DNA of 64,000 nt from Leptobacterium flavescens. GTDB lineage: Bacteria; Bacteroidota; Bacteroidia; Flavobacteriales; Flavobacteriaceae. Each line of letters begins with the position of its first letter. The stretch's first letter is position 1. Below the pieces are notes generated by a model. It searched no databases and had not been told where the DNA came from. It was given only the letters and a program-made list of their open reading frames with translations. Location of the stretch: assembly GCF_010671605.1 (NCBI RefSeq), contig NZ_JAABOO010000001.1, forward strand, positions 1,178,001 to 1,242,000, written 5' to 3'. Positions 17,985-27,420 of the stretch are shown here, one piece after another. Made by a program: the position numbers and the translations under genes.

Positions 17985-19022
17985 ATGAGAACGAATATCA
18001 CATTAAAAGAAATAGCATATATCCTTGGTGTATCGGTTTCTACGGTATCCAAGGCACTAAAGGATAGTGAGGAGATCAGTAAAGCAACCCGGGAAAAAGT
18101 CAAGAAAACAGCTCAACGATATAATTACAGGCCCAACAGTGTTGCCCTCAACTTAAAATGCAACAGGTCCTGTACCATTGGGGTGATCGTTCCCGAGCTT
18201 TCGGATCTCTTTTTTTCTGATGCCCTGGATGGAATTATGGAGCAGTCGGCCAGGAAAAATTATAAGGTAATGATCTACCCTTCCAAAGGTTCTCCTCTGA
18301 GAGAAATGGCCCTGATAAAAATGCTTACTGATGGGAGCATAGACGGTCTTATCCTCTATATGTCTTCCGAAACCATTAATACCAAGGCTTATGATTATGT
18401 AGTTGATCTGATGAACAGAGGGTTTCCGGTAGTTCTCCTGGAGAATCGTACCAGAGATATAAGATGTGACAGGGTTTTTGTAGATCAGGCAGATTGTTGT
18501 TATCAGGCCGGTAAAAACCTGTCTGAAAAGAATTGTCAGAACATTTTACTTATTGCTCACAGGAATGAATCCCTTCCAGAATGGAAAAGAGGATTTGAAA
18601 ATGCGGTTGGAAAAAGTAAAATGCGAAAGGGTTTTCATCGGGTCCTAGAGATCGGAGAGAAAATGAACGTGCAGGAAGAAATAGAAGATTTCCTTTCTTC
18701 TCAGATGCATATTGACGGGGTGATAACTACCAAGCCGGAATTTGCTCTGATAACCCGGAAGATCCTGAAAACACAGGTTTCCGTGGTTTCTTTTGTTAAA
18801 AAATCGGCAGTTGCCCAATCATTATACCCCAATGTTTCCTACCTGGTATACGATCCTTTTAAAATGGGAGAACAAGCTACCAGGGTTTTGCTGAAAAAGA
18901 TTGAGGGGGATAGTAAAAAACGGGTAACCAAAACGATCAACAGTTTTTGTATCGATGGAGATTCCGCTCATTTTGAATCGCATCATTTTTCCGAAAATAT
19001 GAAGTATGCAGTTAGCTTCTGA
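17985..19022 (+). CDS. LacI-family transcriptional regulator
   Basis: The N-terminal LacI helix-turn-helix is clear (TLKEIAYILGVSVSTVSKALKD, then the hinge region with RYNYRPNSVALNLK). A periplasmic-binding-protein-like effector domain follows (TIGVIVPELSDLFFSDALDGI ... VDQADCCYQAGKNL). Length 345 aa is normal. It sits inside the chitin cluster between the two GH20 genes, 23 bp after the SMP-30-like gene, so it probably responds to a GlcNAc-derived sugar or phosphosugar and controls this locus together with the LytTR system. Effector and operator are not visible. Confidence 0.94.
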   Translation: MRTNITLKEIAYILGVSVSTVSKALKDSEEISKATREKVKKTAQRYNYRPNSVALNLKCNRSCTIGVIVPELSDLFFSDALDGIMEQSARKNYKVMIYPSKGSPLREMALIKMLTDGSIDGLILYMSSETINTKAYDYVVDLMNRGFPVVLLENRTRDIRCDRVFVDQADCCYQAGKNLSEKNCQNILLIAHRNESLPEWKRGFENAVGKSKMRKGFHRVLEIGEKMNVQEEIEDFLSSQMHIDGVITTKPEFALITRKILKTQVSVVSFVKKSAVAQSLYPNVSYLVYDPFKMGEQATRVLLKKIEGDSKKRVTKTINSFCIDGDSAHFESHHFSENMKYAVSF

Positions 19023-19075
19023 TAATAATTTAAAAGGCCCCCTGACAAAATGTTTTAAAAATTAAGGAATTCAAT

Positions 19076-21388
19076 ATGAGAAACAAACATTGCTTTTTGA
19101 TACTGATTTTAATGATTATCTCCTGTAAAAACAAAGCTGAAGGCCCTTCGGCCTTGAACACTGCTGAAATTGCTGTTATACCTCAACCTTTATCGGTTAC
19201 GGAAAAGCAGGGGCAGTTCAGTCTGGATAAGAACACCCGTTTTATCACACAAAATGAAGATCAGGATAAAATAGCTTCTTTCTTTGCAGAAAAGATAAAG
19301 GCTTCAACGGGCTTTGATCTTGAAGTGAGCAGAGAAGGATCGGAAAGTAATATAATTGTATTTCAGACCGACGAGTCCCTGGATGTAAACGGTGAAGGCT
19401 ATTCTCTGGATGTCAGCAGGGAGCAGATCCTTATAAAAGCCAGGGAAAACAGAGGTTTTTTCTATGGGATGCAGACCCTTTTGCAACTCCTTCCTCCTCA
19501 AATAGAGAGTCAGGATCCGGTTTCGGGAGTATCATGGAATATCCGGGCAGTAGAGATCAAAGATCAGCCTGCTTTCGGATGGAGAGGCTTAAACCTCGAT
19601 GTCAGCAGGCATTATATTCCAGTAGATTTTATCAAAAAGCAACTGGATATGCTTTCTCTCTTTAAAATGAACAAATTTCACTGGCACCTTACCGATGATC
19701 AGGGATGGCGAATTCAGATAAAAAAATATCCAAAGCTCACAGAAGTAGGAGCTAAAAGAAAGAACGACGACGGTAGCCTCTACGACGGATACTATACTCA
19801 GGAAGATATTAAAGAAGTAGTTGCCTATGCGGCAGAGCGTTTTATAGATGTGATCCCGGAAATAGACGTTCCCGGTCATGTAGTATCTGTCCTGGCAGGA
19901 TATCCCGAATTATCCTGTACAGAAAACCACCTGGAAACACGGGTGTTATGGGGTATCGATTCCAATATCCTTTGTGCAGGTAAAGAACAGACCTTTGTTT
20001 TTCTCGAAGATGTTTTTGAGGAGATCGCTCCTCTTTTTCCTTTCGAATATTTCCATATTGGAGGTGATGAAGTCCCGAAAGACAAATGGGAAAAATGCCC
20101 GCACTGCCAGAAAAGGATCGCTACAGAACAGTTGAAAGATGAAAATGAGCTGCAAAGCTATTTTATGGCCCGGGTAGAAAATATCCTGAAAAAATACGAT
20201 AAGATGATCTTTGGCTGGGACGAGATCCTGGAAGGTGGGATCTCCCCTACTGCCAATATCATGTCGTGGACAGGTGAAGAAGGGGGTATTGTAGCGGCAA
20301 ACGCCGGACATGATGTGGTAATGAACCCTTCGGAATACACATATCTCAACTTTTATCAGGGAGATCACAAGGTAGAACCCATGGCTTTTGGAGGATATAT
20401 TTCGCTGGAAGATATTTACAATTACGACCCGGTACCTTCGGAAATCAGCAAAGATAAACGAAAGCACATCCTGGGATCCCAGGCCAGTGTATGGACGGAA
20501 TATGCTCCGGAGGCTTCGATCATCGAATATCAGTTGTATCCGCGGCTTATGGCTATGGCCGAACTCACCTGGACCCAAAAAGGAAAAAAAGATTATCCAG
20601 ATTTTCTAAAGCGTTTAAGCAGTCAATATTTAAGGCTTGAGGAACATCAGATAAATTATCACATTCCTATTCCGGAGGGCCCGTCTTCCAATCGTATTGT
20701 TTTTACCGACAGCGTTTCGCTTCGCTTTGAAACCACCCACCCGGTAAAAATGGTATACACGGTAGACGGTAGTACCCCGGATGCAAATTCTCCGGTTTAC
20801 AAAGAACCCATGAATTTTAAAGAGAATACCGTTCTAAAAATAGCTTCGGTTCTTCCGCATGGAAAAACAAGTCCGGTAAGAGAGATCCGGATAGAGCAGC
20901 AACAGATGATCCCGGCAGTTGATCCCGGAAAAACAAAACCCGGACTATCGGTCGAAACCGTAAAAGGGCATTTCAGGAACCTGAAGGAAGTAGATTTTTC
21001 TTCCGGTACAAAAGGATCTGTGATCGATTCTCTCGAAGCAGCCAATGAGGCATATGACTGGGGGCATTTTGTAAATGAAGATAATTTCAGGGCTCTGGCT
21101 ATTGAAGGTTACATAGACATCGCCGAGGACGGAGTCTATTATTTCTCCAGCCAACAGGATCAGGTCTGGATTGCAGATCAATTACTGATCGATTATAAAT
21201 ACCCTATCAAAAAACACCCGAAGGACGCCTCGATTGCGCTCACCAAGGGGAAACACAAGCTAAAGATCTTTTACCTCAACAATATTGTAAAAGGCTGGGC
21301 TTCCGACTGGAATAAAGTGGAGCTCTATTACAAAAGAGCTGATGAAGAAGAGTTTAAACAGGTAGGCGGGGAAATGCTTTCACATTAA
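19076..21388 (+). CDS. GH20 beta-N-acetylhexosaminidase lipoprotein with C-terminal CHB_HEX and PA14-like domains
   Basis: The 770-residue lipoprotein has lipobox MIISC. Domains in order are GH20b (about 30-160) and the GH20 barrel (about 165-520) with FHWHLTDDQGWRIQIKKYP, IPEIDVPGHVVSV and the catalytic pair Asp331-Glu332 in HIGGDEVPKDKW. A chitobiase C-terminal Fn3/Ig-like domain (about 540-605, VYTVDGSTPDANSPVY) and a PA14-like beta-sandwich (about 630-765, GYIDIAEDGVYYFSSQQDQVWIADQLL) follow. The last two domains may bind glycan. It differs from the first GH20 by lipid anchoring and extra domains, so the two probably act at different sites or on different chain lengths. Confidence 0.95.
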   Translation: MRNKHCFLILILMIISCKNKAEGPSALNTAEIAVIPQPLSVTEKQGQFSLDKNTRFITQNEDQDKIASFFAEKIKASTGFDLEVSREGSESNIIVFQTDESLDVNGEGYSLDVSREQILIKARENRGFFYGMQTLLQLLPPQIESQDPVSGVSWNIRAVEIKDQPAFGWRGLNLDVSRHYIPVDFIKKQLDMLSLFKMNKFHWHLTDDQGWRIQIKKYPKLTEVGAKRKNDDGSLYDGYYTQEDIKEVVAYAAERFIDVIPEIDVPGHVVSVLAGYPELSCTENHLETRVLWGIDSNILCAGKEQTFVFLEDVFEEIAPLFPFEYFHIGGDEVPKDKWEKCPHCQKRIATEQLKDENELQSYFMARVENILKKYDKMIFGWDEILEGGISPTANIMSWTGEEGGIVAANAGHDVVMNPSEYTYLNFYQGDHKVEPMAFGGYISLEDIYNYDPVPSEISKDKRKHILGSQASVWTEYAPEASIIEYQLYPRLMAMAELTWTQKGKKDYPDFLKRLSSQYLRLEEHQINYHIPIPEGPSSNRIVFTDSVSLRFETTHPVKMVYTVDGSTPDANSPVYKEPMNFKENTVLKIASVLPHGKTSPVREIRIEQQQMIPAVDPGKTKPGLSVETVKGHFRNLKEVDFSSGTKGSVIDSLEAANEAYDWGHFVNEDNFRALAIEGYIDIAEDGVYYFSSQQDQVWIADQLLIDYKYPIKKHPKDASIALTKGKHKLKIFYLNNIVKGWASDWNKVELYYKRADEEEFKQVGGEMLSH

Positions 21389-21409
21389 ATAACCTAAAGA
21401 AATTTTGAC

Positions 21410-23338
21410 ATGAAAAGAGAGCGGAAATTAGACAAAATGGTTATCACTTCAGAGGCACAATACAAAGAGGCCTATAAAAAGAGTGTTGAAGATCCTCAGG
21501 CTTTTTGGGCAGGGATAGCAGAGAATTTCCAATGGCATAAAAAGTGGGATCGTGTTTTAAGTTACGACTGGTCTGTTCCGGAAACCAAATGGTTTGAAGG
21601 GGGAAAACTCAATATTACCGAGAACTGTCTCGACAGGCATCTGAAAGAAAGGGGGCAACAAACTGCTATTATCTGGGAACCCAACGATCCGGGAGACGAC
21701 GTCAGGAAGATCACCTATGCAGAATTGCACGAATATGTATGCCGTTTTGCCAACGTTCTTAAAGACAACGGAATTGGGAAAGGAGACCGGGTCTGTATTT
21801 ATATGCCTATGCTCATTGAATTAACGGTAGCTGTTCTGGCTTGTGCCCGTGTAGGAGCCATACATTCTGTGGTCTTTGCAGGCTTTTCTGCAAGATCGCT
21901 CGCTACCAGGATCAACGATTCGCAATGTAAAATGCTTATCACTGCCGACGGAGGTTTCAGAGGCACAAAAAACATCCCGTTAAAGGAAATAGCCGATGAA
22001 GCCCTGGATCACTGTCCTTCTGTAGAAAATGTGATCATATACAAGAATACCGGCCAAAGTATAGAATGGGTTTCCGAGAGAGACCATTGGTGGCATCTGG
22101 AAACCAGGAATGCTTCTCCCGAATTCACGGCCGAAGTAATGGATGCGGAAGATCCTTTGTTTATTCTCTACACTTCGGGATCTACGGGAAATCCTAAGGG
22201 GATGGTACACAGTTGTGCGGGTTATATGGTGTATACGACCTATACTTTTAAAAATGTATTCCAATACAAAGACGGTGATATTTACTGGTGTACCGCCGAT
22301 ATCGGCTGGATTACCGGGCATAGTTATATTATTTACGGGCCATTGGCCGCCGGCGCCACTACCCTTATGTTTGAAGGGATCCCCAGTTATCCGGACAACG
22401 GTCGTTTCTGGGAGGTATGTGCCAAACATAAGGTCACTCATTTTTATACCGCACCGACCGCAATACGGGCACTGGAAAAACATCCCGTTTCACTGGTTGA
22501 GAAGCATGACCTGTCCGGCCTTAAAGTGTTGGGATCTGTGGGAGAACCCATTAACCGCGAAGCCTGGATGTGGTACAGCAAGCACATAGGAAAAGACAAA
22601 TGCCCTGTGGTAGACACCTGGTGGCAGACCGAAACGGGAGGGATCCTTATTTCTTCCCTGGCAGGCGTAACCAGGCAGAAAGCAACTTTTGCCACCCTTC
22701 CCATGCCGGGAATTCAGGCTATATTACTGGATAACGAAGGTAAGGAACTCAAATCGGATACTGCGGAAGGGACTTTGGCTATAAAATATCCGTGGCCCTC
22801 TATTGCCCGTACTATTTACGGCGATCACGACCGTTATAAAAAAGTTTATTTTTCAGCTTTTAAAGATCATTATTTCCCGGGAGACGGTGCCCTGAAAGAT
22901 GAGGAAGGAAATTACAGGATCACCGGAAGAGTGGACGATGTGGTCATTGTATCCGGTCATAATCTCGGAACTGCTCCTATCGAAAATGCCATAAACGAAC
23001 ATGAAATGGTGGTTGAAAGTGCCGTGGTAGGCTATCCCCATCCCATTAAGGGGAATGCACTTTATGCCTATGTGATCACCTATTCCAATACGGAAGAAGC
23101 CAATCAAAAATTGGAGGACGAGATCAAAGGCCTGGTGGCAAGGACCATCGGGGCTATTGCCAAACCCGAAGAGATACAATTCGTTCCCGGCCTGCCAAAA
23201 ACCAGAAGCGGAAAGATCATGAGACGGATCCTAAGAAAAGTTGCCTCGGGAGAATGTGAAAATCTGGGAGATACCTCTACCCTTCTTAACCCCGATATTG
23301 TAAATGAGATCATCTCGGGTAAGGTAAATACAAACTAG
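21410..23338 (+). CDS. acs: Acetyl-CoA synthetase (AMP-forming)
   Basis: A full-length adenylate-forming enzyme of 642 aa. It has the N-terminal ACS element FWAGIAENFQWHKKWDRVL, the A3 P-loop YTSGSTGNPKG, DIGWITGHSYIIYGPL, the WWQTETGG adenine-binding motif, the YRITGRVDD hinge and the C-terminal acetylation-target Lys602 in TRSGKIMRR. It converts acetate, ATP and CoA to acetyl-CoA in the cytoplasm. Its place in the chitin cluster, 22 bp after GH20, suggests it recovers acetate released by deacetylation of GlcNAc. An alternative ATG at 21437 would shorten it by nine residues; both are acceptable. Confidence 0.95.
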   Translation: MKRERKLDKMVITSEAQYKEAYKKSVEDPQAFWAGIAENFQWHKKWDRVLSYDWSVPETKWFEGGKLNITENCLDRHLKERGQQTAIIWEPNDPGDDVRKITYAELHEYVCRFANVLKDNGIGKGDRVCIYMPMLIELTVAVLACARVGAIHSVVFAGFSARSLATRINDSQCKMLITADGGFRGTKNIPLKEIADEALDHCPSVENVIIYKNTGQSIEWVSERDHWWHLETRNASPEFTAEVMDAEDPLFILYTSGSTGNPKGMVHSCAGYMVYTTYTFKNVFQYKDGDIYWCTADIGWITGHSYIIYGPLAAGATTLMFEGIPSYPDNGRFWEVCAKHKVTHFYTAPTAIRALEKHPVSLVEKHDLSGLKVLGSVGEPINREAWMWYSKHIGKDKCPVVDTWWQTETGGILISSLAGVTRQKATFATLPMPGIQAILLDNEGKELKSDTAEGTLAIKYPWPSIARTIYGDHDRYKKVYFSAFKDHYFPGDGALKDEEGNYRITGRVDDVVIVSGHNLGTAPIENAINEHEMVVESAVVGYPHPIKGNALYAYVITYSNTEEANQKLEDEIKGLVARTIGAIAKPEEIQFVPGLPKTRSGKIMRRILRKVASGECENLGDTSTLLNPDIVNEIISGKVNTN

Positions 23339-23374
23339 TTTGGTAAATTAAGTGCTTGAAAAAGAATTTGAAAA

Positions 23375-24346
23375 ATGCAATACAGAAAATTTGGGAAGTT
23401 AGACTGGAAAGTCAGTGAGGTTGGTTATGGAATGTGGGGAATAGCTGACTGGTCGGGGGCAGACGACAAACAATCGGCCGTTGCCCTGGACAGAGCAGTG
23501 GAAATGGGATGTAATTTTTTCGATACTGCCTGGGCCTACGGATCGGGCAAAAGCGAACAGATCCTGGCCGAACTGCTAAAAAGACATCCTTCCAAACGCC
23601 TATACCTCGCCACTAAGATCCCTCCAAAAGATCAGCAATGGCCACCGGTGAAGGGAACTCAAATAAATGAGGTCTTTCCGGCGGAACACATCATAGAATA
23701 CACAGAAAAAAGCCTTAAAAACCTGGGAGTTGAAAAAATAGACCTGATGCAGTTCCACGTTTGGGAAGATGATTGGGCACAGGTTGAAGAGTGGCAAAAA
23801 GCCATACAAAAATTAAAGACCGAAGGAAAAATCGAAGCCTGTGGTATCAGCGTAAACAGGTGGGAGCCCGAAAATTGTATTCAAACATTAGAAACGGGAC
23901 TTATCGATGCCATACAGGTTATATACAATGTCTTTGACCAGTCACCCGAGGATGTTCTTTTTCCGTATTGCAGGGAAAATGACATTGCCCTTATAGCACG
24001 GGTACCTTTTGATGAAGGTTCCCTGACCGGGAAACTCTCGGAAGATTCCAAATGGCCGGAAGGGGATTTCAGGAATATTTATTTCGGCAAGGAAAACCTT
24101 GCTCCGACCGTAAAGCGGGTGGAAGAATTAAGAAATGAAGTTCCGCAAGCTATGTCGCTGGCCGAAATGAGCCTTCGCTTTATCGCTTCTAATCCGGATA
24201 TTAGCACTATGATCCCCGGAATGCGGCAATTGAGAAATGTAGAGGCCAATATGAATATCAGCGATGGGAAAGGATTAAATCCGGAACTCACTAAAAAACT
24301 AAAGGAACACCGATGGGACAGGGTCCCGACACATTGGTCTTGTTAA
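23375..24346 (+). CDS. Aldo/keto reductase
   Basis: The 323-residue product has the AKR TIM-barrel pattern: YRKFGKLDWKVSEVGYGMWGI start, NFFDTAWAYGSGKSEQ with the Asp and Tyr of the tetrad, LATKIPP with the Lys, and LMQFHVWEDDW with the His. An NADPH-binding C-terminus (SLAEMSLRFIASNPDISTMIPGMRQLRNVEAN) completes it. Substrate cannot be read from the sequence. With the SDR, the Gfo/Idh/MocA oxidoreductase and the lactonase-like gene in the same cluster it could oxidise or reduce a sugar derived from the glycan. The next gene starts close to or within its 3' end. Confidence 0.92.
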   Translation: MQYRKFGKLDWKVSEVGYGMWGIADWSGADDKQSAVALDRAVEMGCNFFDTAWAYGSGKSEQILAELLKRHPSKRLYLATKIPPKDQQWPPVKGTQINEVFPAEHIIEYTEKSLKNLGVEKIDLMQFHVWEDDWAQVEEWQKAIQKLKTEGKIEACGISVNRWEPENCIQTLETGLIDAIQVIYNVFDQSPEDVLFPYCRENDIALIARVPFDEGSLTGKLSEDSKWPEGDFRNIYFGKENLAPTVKRVEELRNEVPQAMSLAEMSLRFIASNPDISTMIPGMRQLRNVEANMNISDGKGLNPELTKKLKEHRWDRVPTHWSC

Positions 24347-24357
24347 AAAAGAGAGAA

Positions 24358-25119
24358 ATGGGAAAGCTAGAAAACAGGGTCATTATCATTACCGGAGCTA
24401 CCAGTGGAATGGGAAAAGCAATGGCCGTTCTTTTTGCCAAAGAAGGAGCCCACCTTGTACTTAACGGGAGAGATCAGGAAAAAGGTGAATCCTTACTTAA
24501 CGAAATTCAGAAATTCCACTCCGAAGTTTGTATGGTTTACGGAGATATCGGAGAAGCGGAAACCAATCGTCAACTCGTGGAAACAGCAATAAAAAAATAC
24601 GGCAAGCTGGACACCGTAGTTGCCAATGCAGGAGTATTGGGCCTGGGAGATGTTGCTTCTATTTCGATAGAAAAGTGGCAACGGACACTGGACATTAATC
24701 TGAATTCTCTTTTTTATCTGACCAAATACGCTGTTCCGCATCTGCTTAAAAACTCATTTGGTGTTATCCTTGCCAATGCTTCCATTGCTGCTTTTAAAGC
24801 CTTTCCACAGCATGCGGCATATTGCACCTCAAAAGCCGGTCAGGTGGCTTTGATACGACAATTGGCTGCAGAATACGGTCCCACGATAAGGGCAAATGCC
24901 ATTTGTCCGGGCCCGGTAGACACCCCTCTTATCTGGGATTCTGCCAAAGCCTTTGAAGTTCCTGAAAAAGCGGTTCAGAATGCGGCAGATGCCACCCTGA
25001 TGAAGCGCCTGGGAGAACCCGAAGATATAGCAGAACTCGCCCTCTTTCTGATCTCTGAAAACTCCTCATTTATTACAGGAACTACGGTTAATATTGACGG
25101 AGGGATAACAGTAAATTAA
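24358..25119 (+). CDS. Short-chain dehydrogenase/reductase
   Basis: A classical SDR of 253 aa from the ATG at 24358. It has the cofactor motif TGATSGMGKA near the N-terminus, NAGVLG, catalytic Ser in NASIAAF and the YCTSK motif (Tyr-x3-Lys), and a GTTVNIDGG C-terminus. An upstream in-frame start at 24313 would overlap the aldo/keto reductase by 34 bp and add 15 residues outside the family pattern, so 24358 is preferred; it is preceded by AGAGAGAA. Probably a cytoplasmic NAD(P)-dependent sugar or sugar-acid dehydrogenase, by context. Confidence 0.92.
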   Translation: MGKLENRVIIITGATSGMGKAMAVLFAKEGAHLVLNGRDQEKGESLLNEIQKFHSEVCMVYGDIGEAETNRQLVETAIKKYGKLDTVVANAGVLGLGDVASISIEKWQRTLDINLNSLFYLTKYAVPHLLKNSFGVILANASIAAFKAFPQHAAYCTSKAGQVALIRQLAAEYGPTIRANAICPGPVDTPLIWDSAKAFEVPEKAVQNAADATLMKRLGEPEDIAELALFLISENSSFITGTTVNIDGGITVN

Positions 25120-25124
25120 ATAAA

Positions 25125-26186
25125 ATGGGTAGATATAAAGTATTGGTTGTTGGTTGTGGTAATATGGGAACTTCTCATGCCCGTGCCTATCATAAACTGG
25201 ACGAATTTCAGATCGTTGGCCTGGTGAGCCGTAACCCTCAAAGCAGGAACAGGCTTTCGGAAGAATTAGGCGGATTACCTGTCTTTCCCGATTTTGAGAA
25301 AGCCCTGGGAATTACTCAGCCGGACGTGGTTTCTATTAATACCTATCCGGAAACCCATGCCGATTACGTTCGGAAAAGCTTGAATGCCGGAGCTCATGTT
25401 TTTGTGGAAAAGCCTATCGCAACTACCGTGGAGGAAGCAAGGGCATTAGTAACATTGGCCAGTAAAAAAGACCGCAAACTTGTAGTGGGATATATTTTAA
25501 GGGTACATCCCGCCTGGCAGAAATTTGTAGAAATGGCCAGGACCCTGGGTAAACCCCTGGTTATGCGTATGAACCTCAACCAGCAGAGTTGTGGTGTACA
25601 ATGGGAAACTCATAAAAACCTGATGAACTCTATGTCTCCCATTGTAGATTGCGGAGTTCATTATGTAGACGTGATGTGCCAGATGACAGGCTCAAAACCG
25701 GTCAGGGTAAGTGCTATTGGAGCCAATTTAACTGATGAAATTGCTCCGGACATGTACAATTATGGGCAATTGCAGGTTACTTTCGAAGATGGCTCCATAG
25801 GTTGGTATGAAGCCGGATGGGGCCCTATGATGAGTGAAACTGCCTTCTTTGTAAAAGATGTGATCGGACCCAAAGGGAGTGTTAGTATCGCCGAGAAAAA
25901 TGAAAGTCGCTCAGATAATATTGAAGAGCATACCCAAACCGGATCCCTTCATCTTCATTACAGCGATATAGATGAAAAGGGAAATTTTAAACATAAGGAT
26001 GAGTATATTCCTGTTGAAAACGAACCCGATCACGATGAGTTATGCGAGCTGGAACAGCAATTCCTGCTGGATGCAATTAAAACAGATAAAGATCTTAGTG
26101 AGCATCTCGAAGATGCCGTGAACAGTTTACATATCGTACTGGCAGCCGACAAGGCTTTTAAAACAGCTAAAACTATCGAACTATAA
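25125..26186 (+). CDS. Gfo/Idh/MocA-family oxidoreductase
   Basis: The 353-residue protein has an N-terminal Rossmann fold (VLVVGCGNMGTSHARAY), the family EKP motif (VFVEKPIATTVEEAR), and the C-terminal alpha/beta domain with VDCGVHYVDVMCQMTG, in which the His-x3-Asp is the usual active-site pair. It starts 5 bp after the SDR stop, so the two are likely coupled. Members oxidise sugars or inositols with NAD(P), and some remove N-acetylhexosamines by a redox mechanism. The exact reaction is unknown. It belongs with the glycan cluster by strand and spacing. Confidence 0.93.
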   Translation: MGRYKVLVVGCGNMGTSHARAYHKLDEFQIVGLVSRNPQSRNRLSEELGGLPVFPDFEKALGITQPDVVSINTYPETHADYVRKSLNAGAHVFVEKPIATTVEEARALVTLASKKDRKLVVGYILRVHPAWQKFVEMARTLGKPLVMRMNLNQQSCGVQWETHKNLMNSMSPIVDCGVHYVDVMCQMTGSKPVRVSAIGANLTDEIAPDMYNYGQLQVTFEDGSIGWYEAGWGPMMSETAFFVKDVIGPKGSVSIAEKNESRSDNIEEHTQTGSLHLHYSDIDEKGNFKHKDEYIPVENEPDHDELCELEQQFLLDAIKTDKDLSEHLEDAVNSLHIVLAADKAFKTAKTIEL

Positions 26187-26198
26187 CAAAATCAAGCT

Positions 26199-27353
26199 AT
26201 GAAAATCTTAAAAAACACGATCGGTCTTTTGGTACTTATTTCCTTTTGCTCCGGTTGTTCCGATGCTAAAAAAACGCAAAAAGAGGAAGCGGATCTCCCC
26301 TATAAGATCATCGGTTATGTGGCCGGCGGGCGATTGGATGCCAATCCGCAGTCTGTAGATGCCAAAAAACTCACTCATATCAACTACGCCTTTGCCGATA
26401 TACGGGATGGAAAAGTAAGTGAGATTGCCGAAAGTGACGCGAAGAATCTCAAATATCTCAATTCATTAAAAGCCGACAATTCCAAACTTAAAATATTGAT
26501 CTCCGTGGGAGGGTGGACACTTTCCGGAGGTTTTTCCGATGCTGCATTAACTCCCGAATCCCGGGAGATATTTGCAAATAGCTGCCTGGATTATCTGAAA
26601 AGGCATCAACTGGACGGTATTGATCTGGATTGGGAGTATCCCGGACAAGTTGGAGCCGGCAATACCTTCCGGGAAGAGGATAAGGAAAACTTTACCACCG
26701 TCCTGGGATTACTGAGAGAAAAACTGGACTCCCTGGGTAAAAAAGACAAGCAGCATTATTTGCTGACTATAGCTACAGGAGCCAATCAGGCCTATATTGA
26801 TCATGTGGAAATGGATAAGATCCATGCGTACCTGGATTTCATCAATATCATGACCTATGATTATCACGGAGCCTGGGACAAACAGACTTCTCATCATACC
26901 AATCTCTTTGTATCCGAAACCGATACTACTTCCTATAAAAGAAGTTCGGCATCGGCTGTAGAAGAACATCTTCAGGCCGGGGTTCCGGCAGAAAAACTCG
27001 TTTTAGGAGTTGCTTTTTACGGGCGCGGATGGAAGGGAGTCGTAAATGAAGCTAATGGCTTGCATCAACAAGCTTTGGATGGCGGATTTGACATTACTTT
27101 TGATAGGATTTCCGATAGCCTTAATAATCCTGCCTATACCAGATACTGGGACCATGCTGCCAGGGCTCCTTATTTATGGAATGCCGAAAGCGGCATTTTT
27201 ATCACTTATGACGATGAGGAATCTTTAAAAGCAAAGTCCGATTTTATTATTGAAAAAGGGATGGGAGGTGCCATGTTCTGGGAATATACGGCCGATAACA
27301 AAGAGCAATTACTCAATGCTCTTTACGAAAGCCTGATGGAACAGGATAAATAA
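26199..27353 (+). CDS. GH18 chitinase lipoprotein
   Basis: The 384-residue lipoprotein (lipobox SGC) carries a complete GH18 barrel: KIIGYVAGGRLD start, KILISVGGWTLSGGF (SxGG motif), and the catalytic DGIDLDWEYP with Asp139, Asp142, Asp144 and the acid/base Glu146. FINIMTYDYHGAWD and MGGAMFWEYTAD follow. It cleaves beta-1,4-GlcNAc chains in retaining fashion with substrate assistance. It is the last plus-strand gene of the cluster, 12 bp after the oxidoreductase, and gives the strongest evidence that the locus targets chitin-type glycan. An endo-beta-N-acetylglucosaminidase role on N-glycans is a less likely alternative. Confidence 0.93.
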   Translation: MKILKNTIGLLVLISFCSGCSDAKKTQKEEADLPYKIIGYVAGGRLDANPQSVDAKKLTHINYAFADIRDGKVSEIAESDAKNLKYLNSLKADNSKLKILISVGGWTLSGGFSDAALTPESREIFANSCLDYLKRHQLDGIDLDWEYPGQVGAGNTFREEDKENFTTVLGLLREKLDSLGKKDKQHYLLTIATGANQAYIDHVEMDKIHAYLDFINIMTYDYHGAWDKQTSHHTNLFVSETDTTSYKRSSASAVEEHLQAGVPAEKLVLGVAFYGRGWKGVVNEANGLHQQALDGGFDITFDRISDSLNNPAYTRYWDHAARAPYLWNAESGIFITYDDEESLKAKSDFIIEKGMGGAMFWEYTADNKEQLLNALYESLMEQDK

Positions 27354-27420
27354 CATCCGCAGAAGAAAAATAAAGTTACTTTTTTATTTAACTAAAAGAT
27401 CCTGAATGGCTAAACCCAAA

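Noticed and set aside
24313-24357. Upstream start of the SDR gene
   Set aside because: It would overlap the aldo/keto reductase by 34 bp and add residues outside the SDR pattern; the ATG at 24358 has a purine-rich lead and fits the family length.
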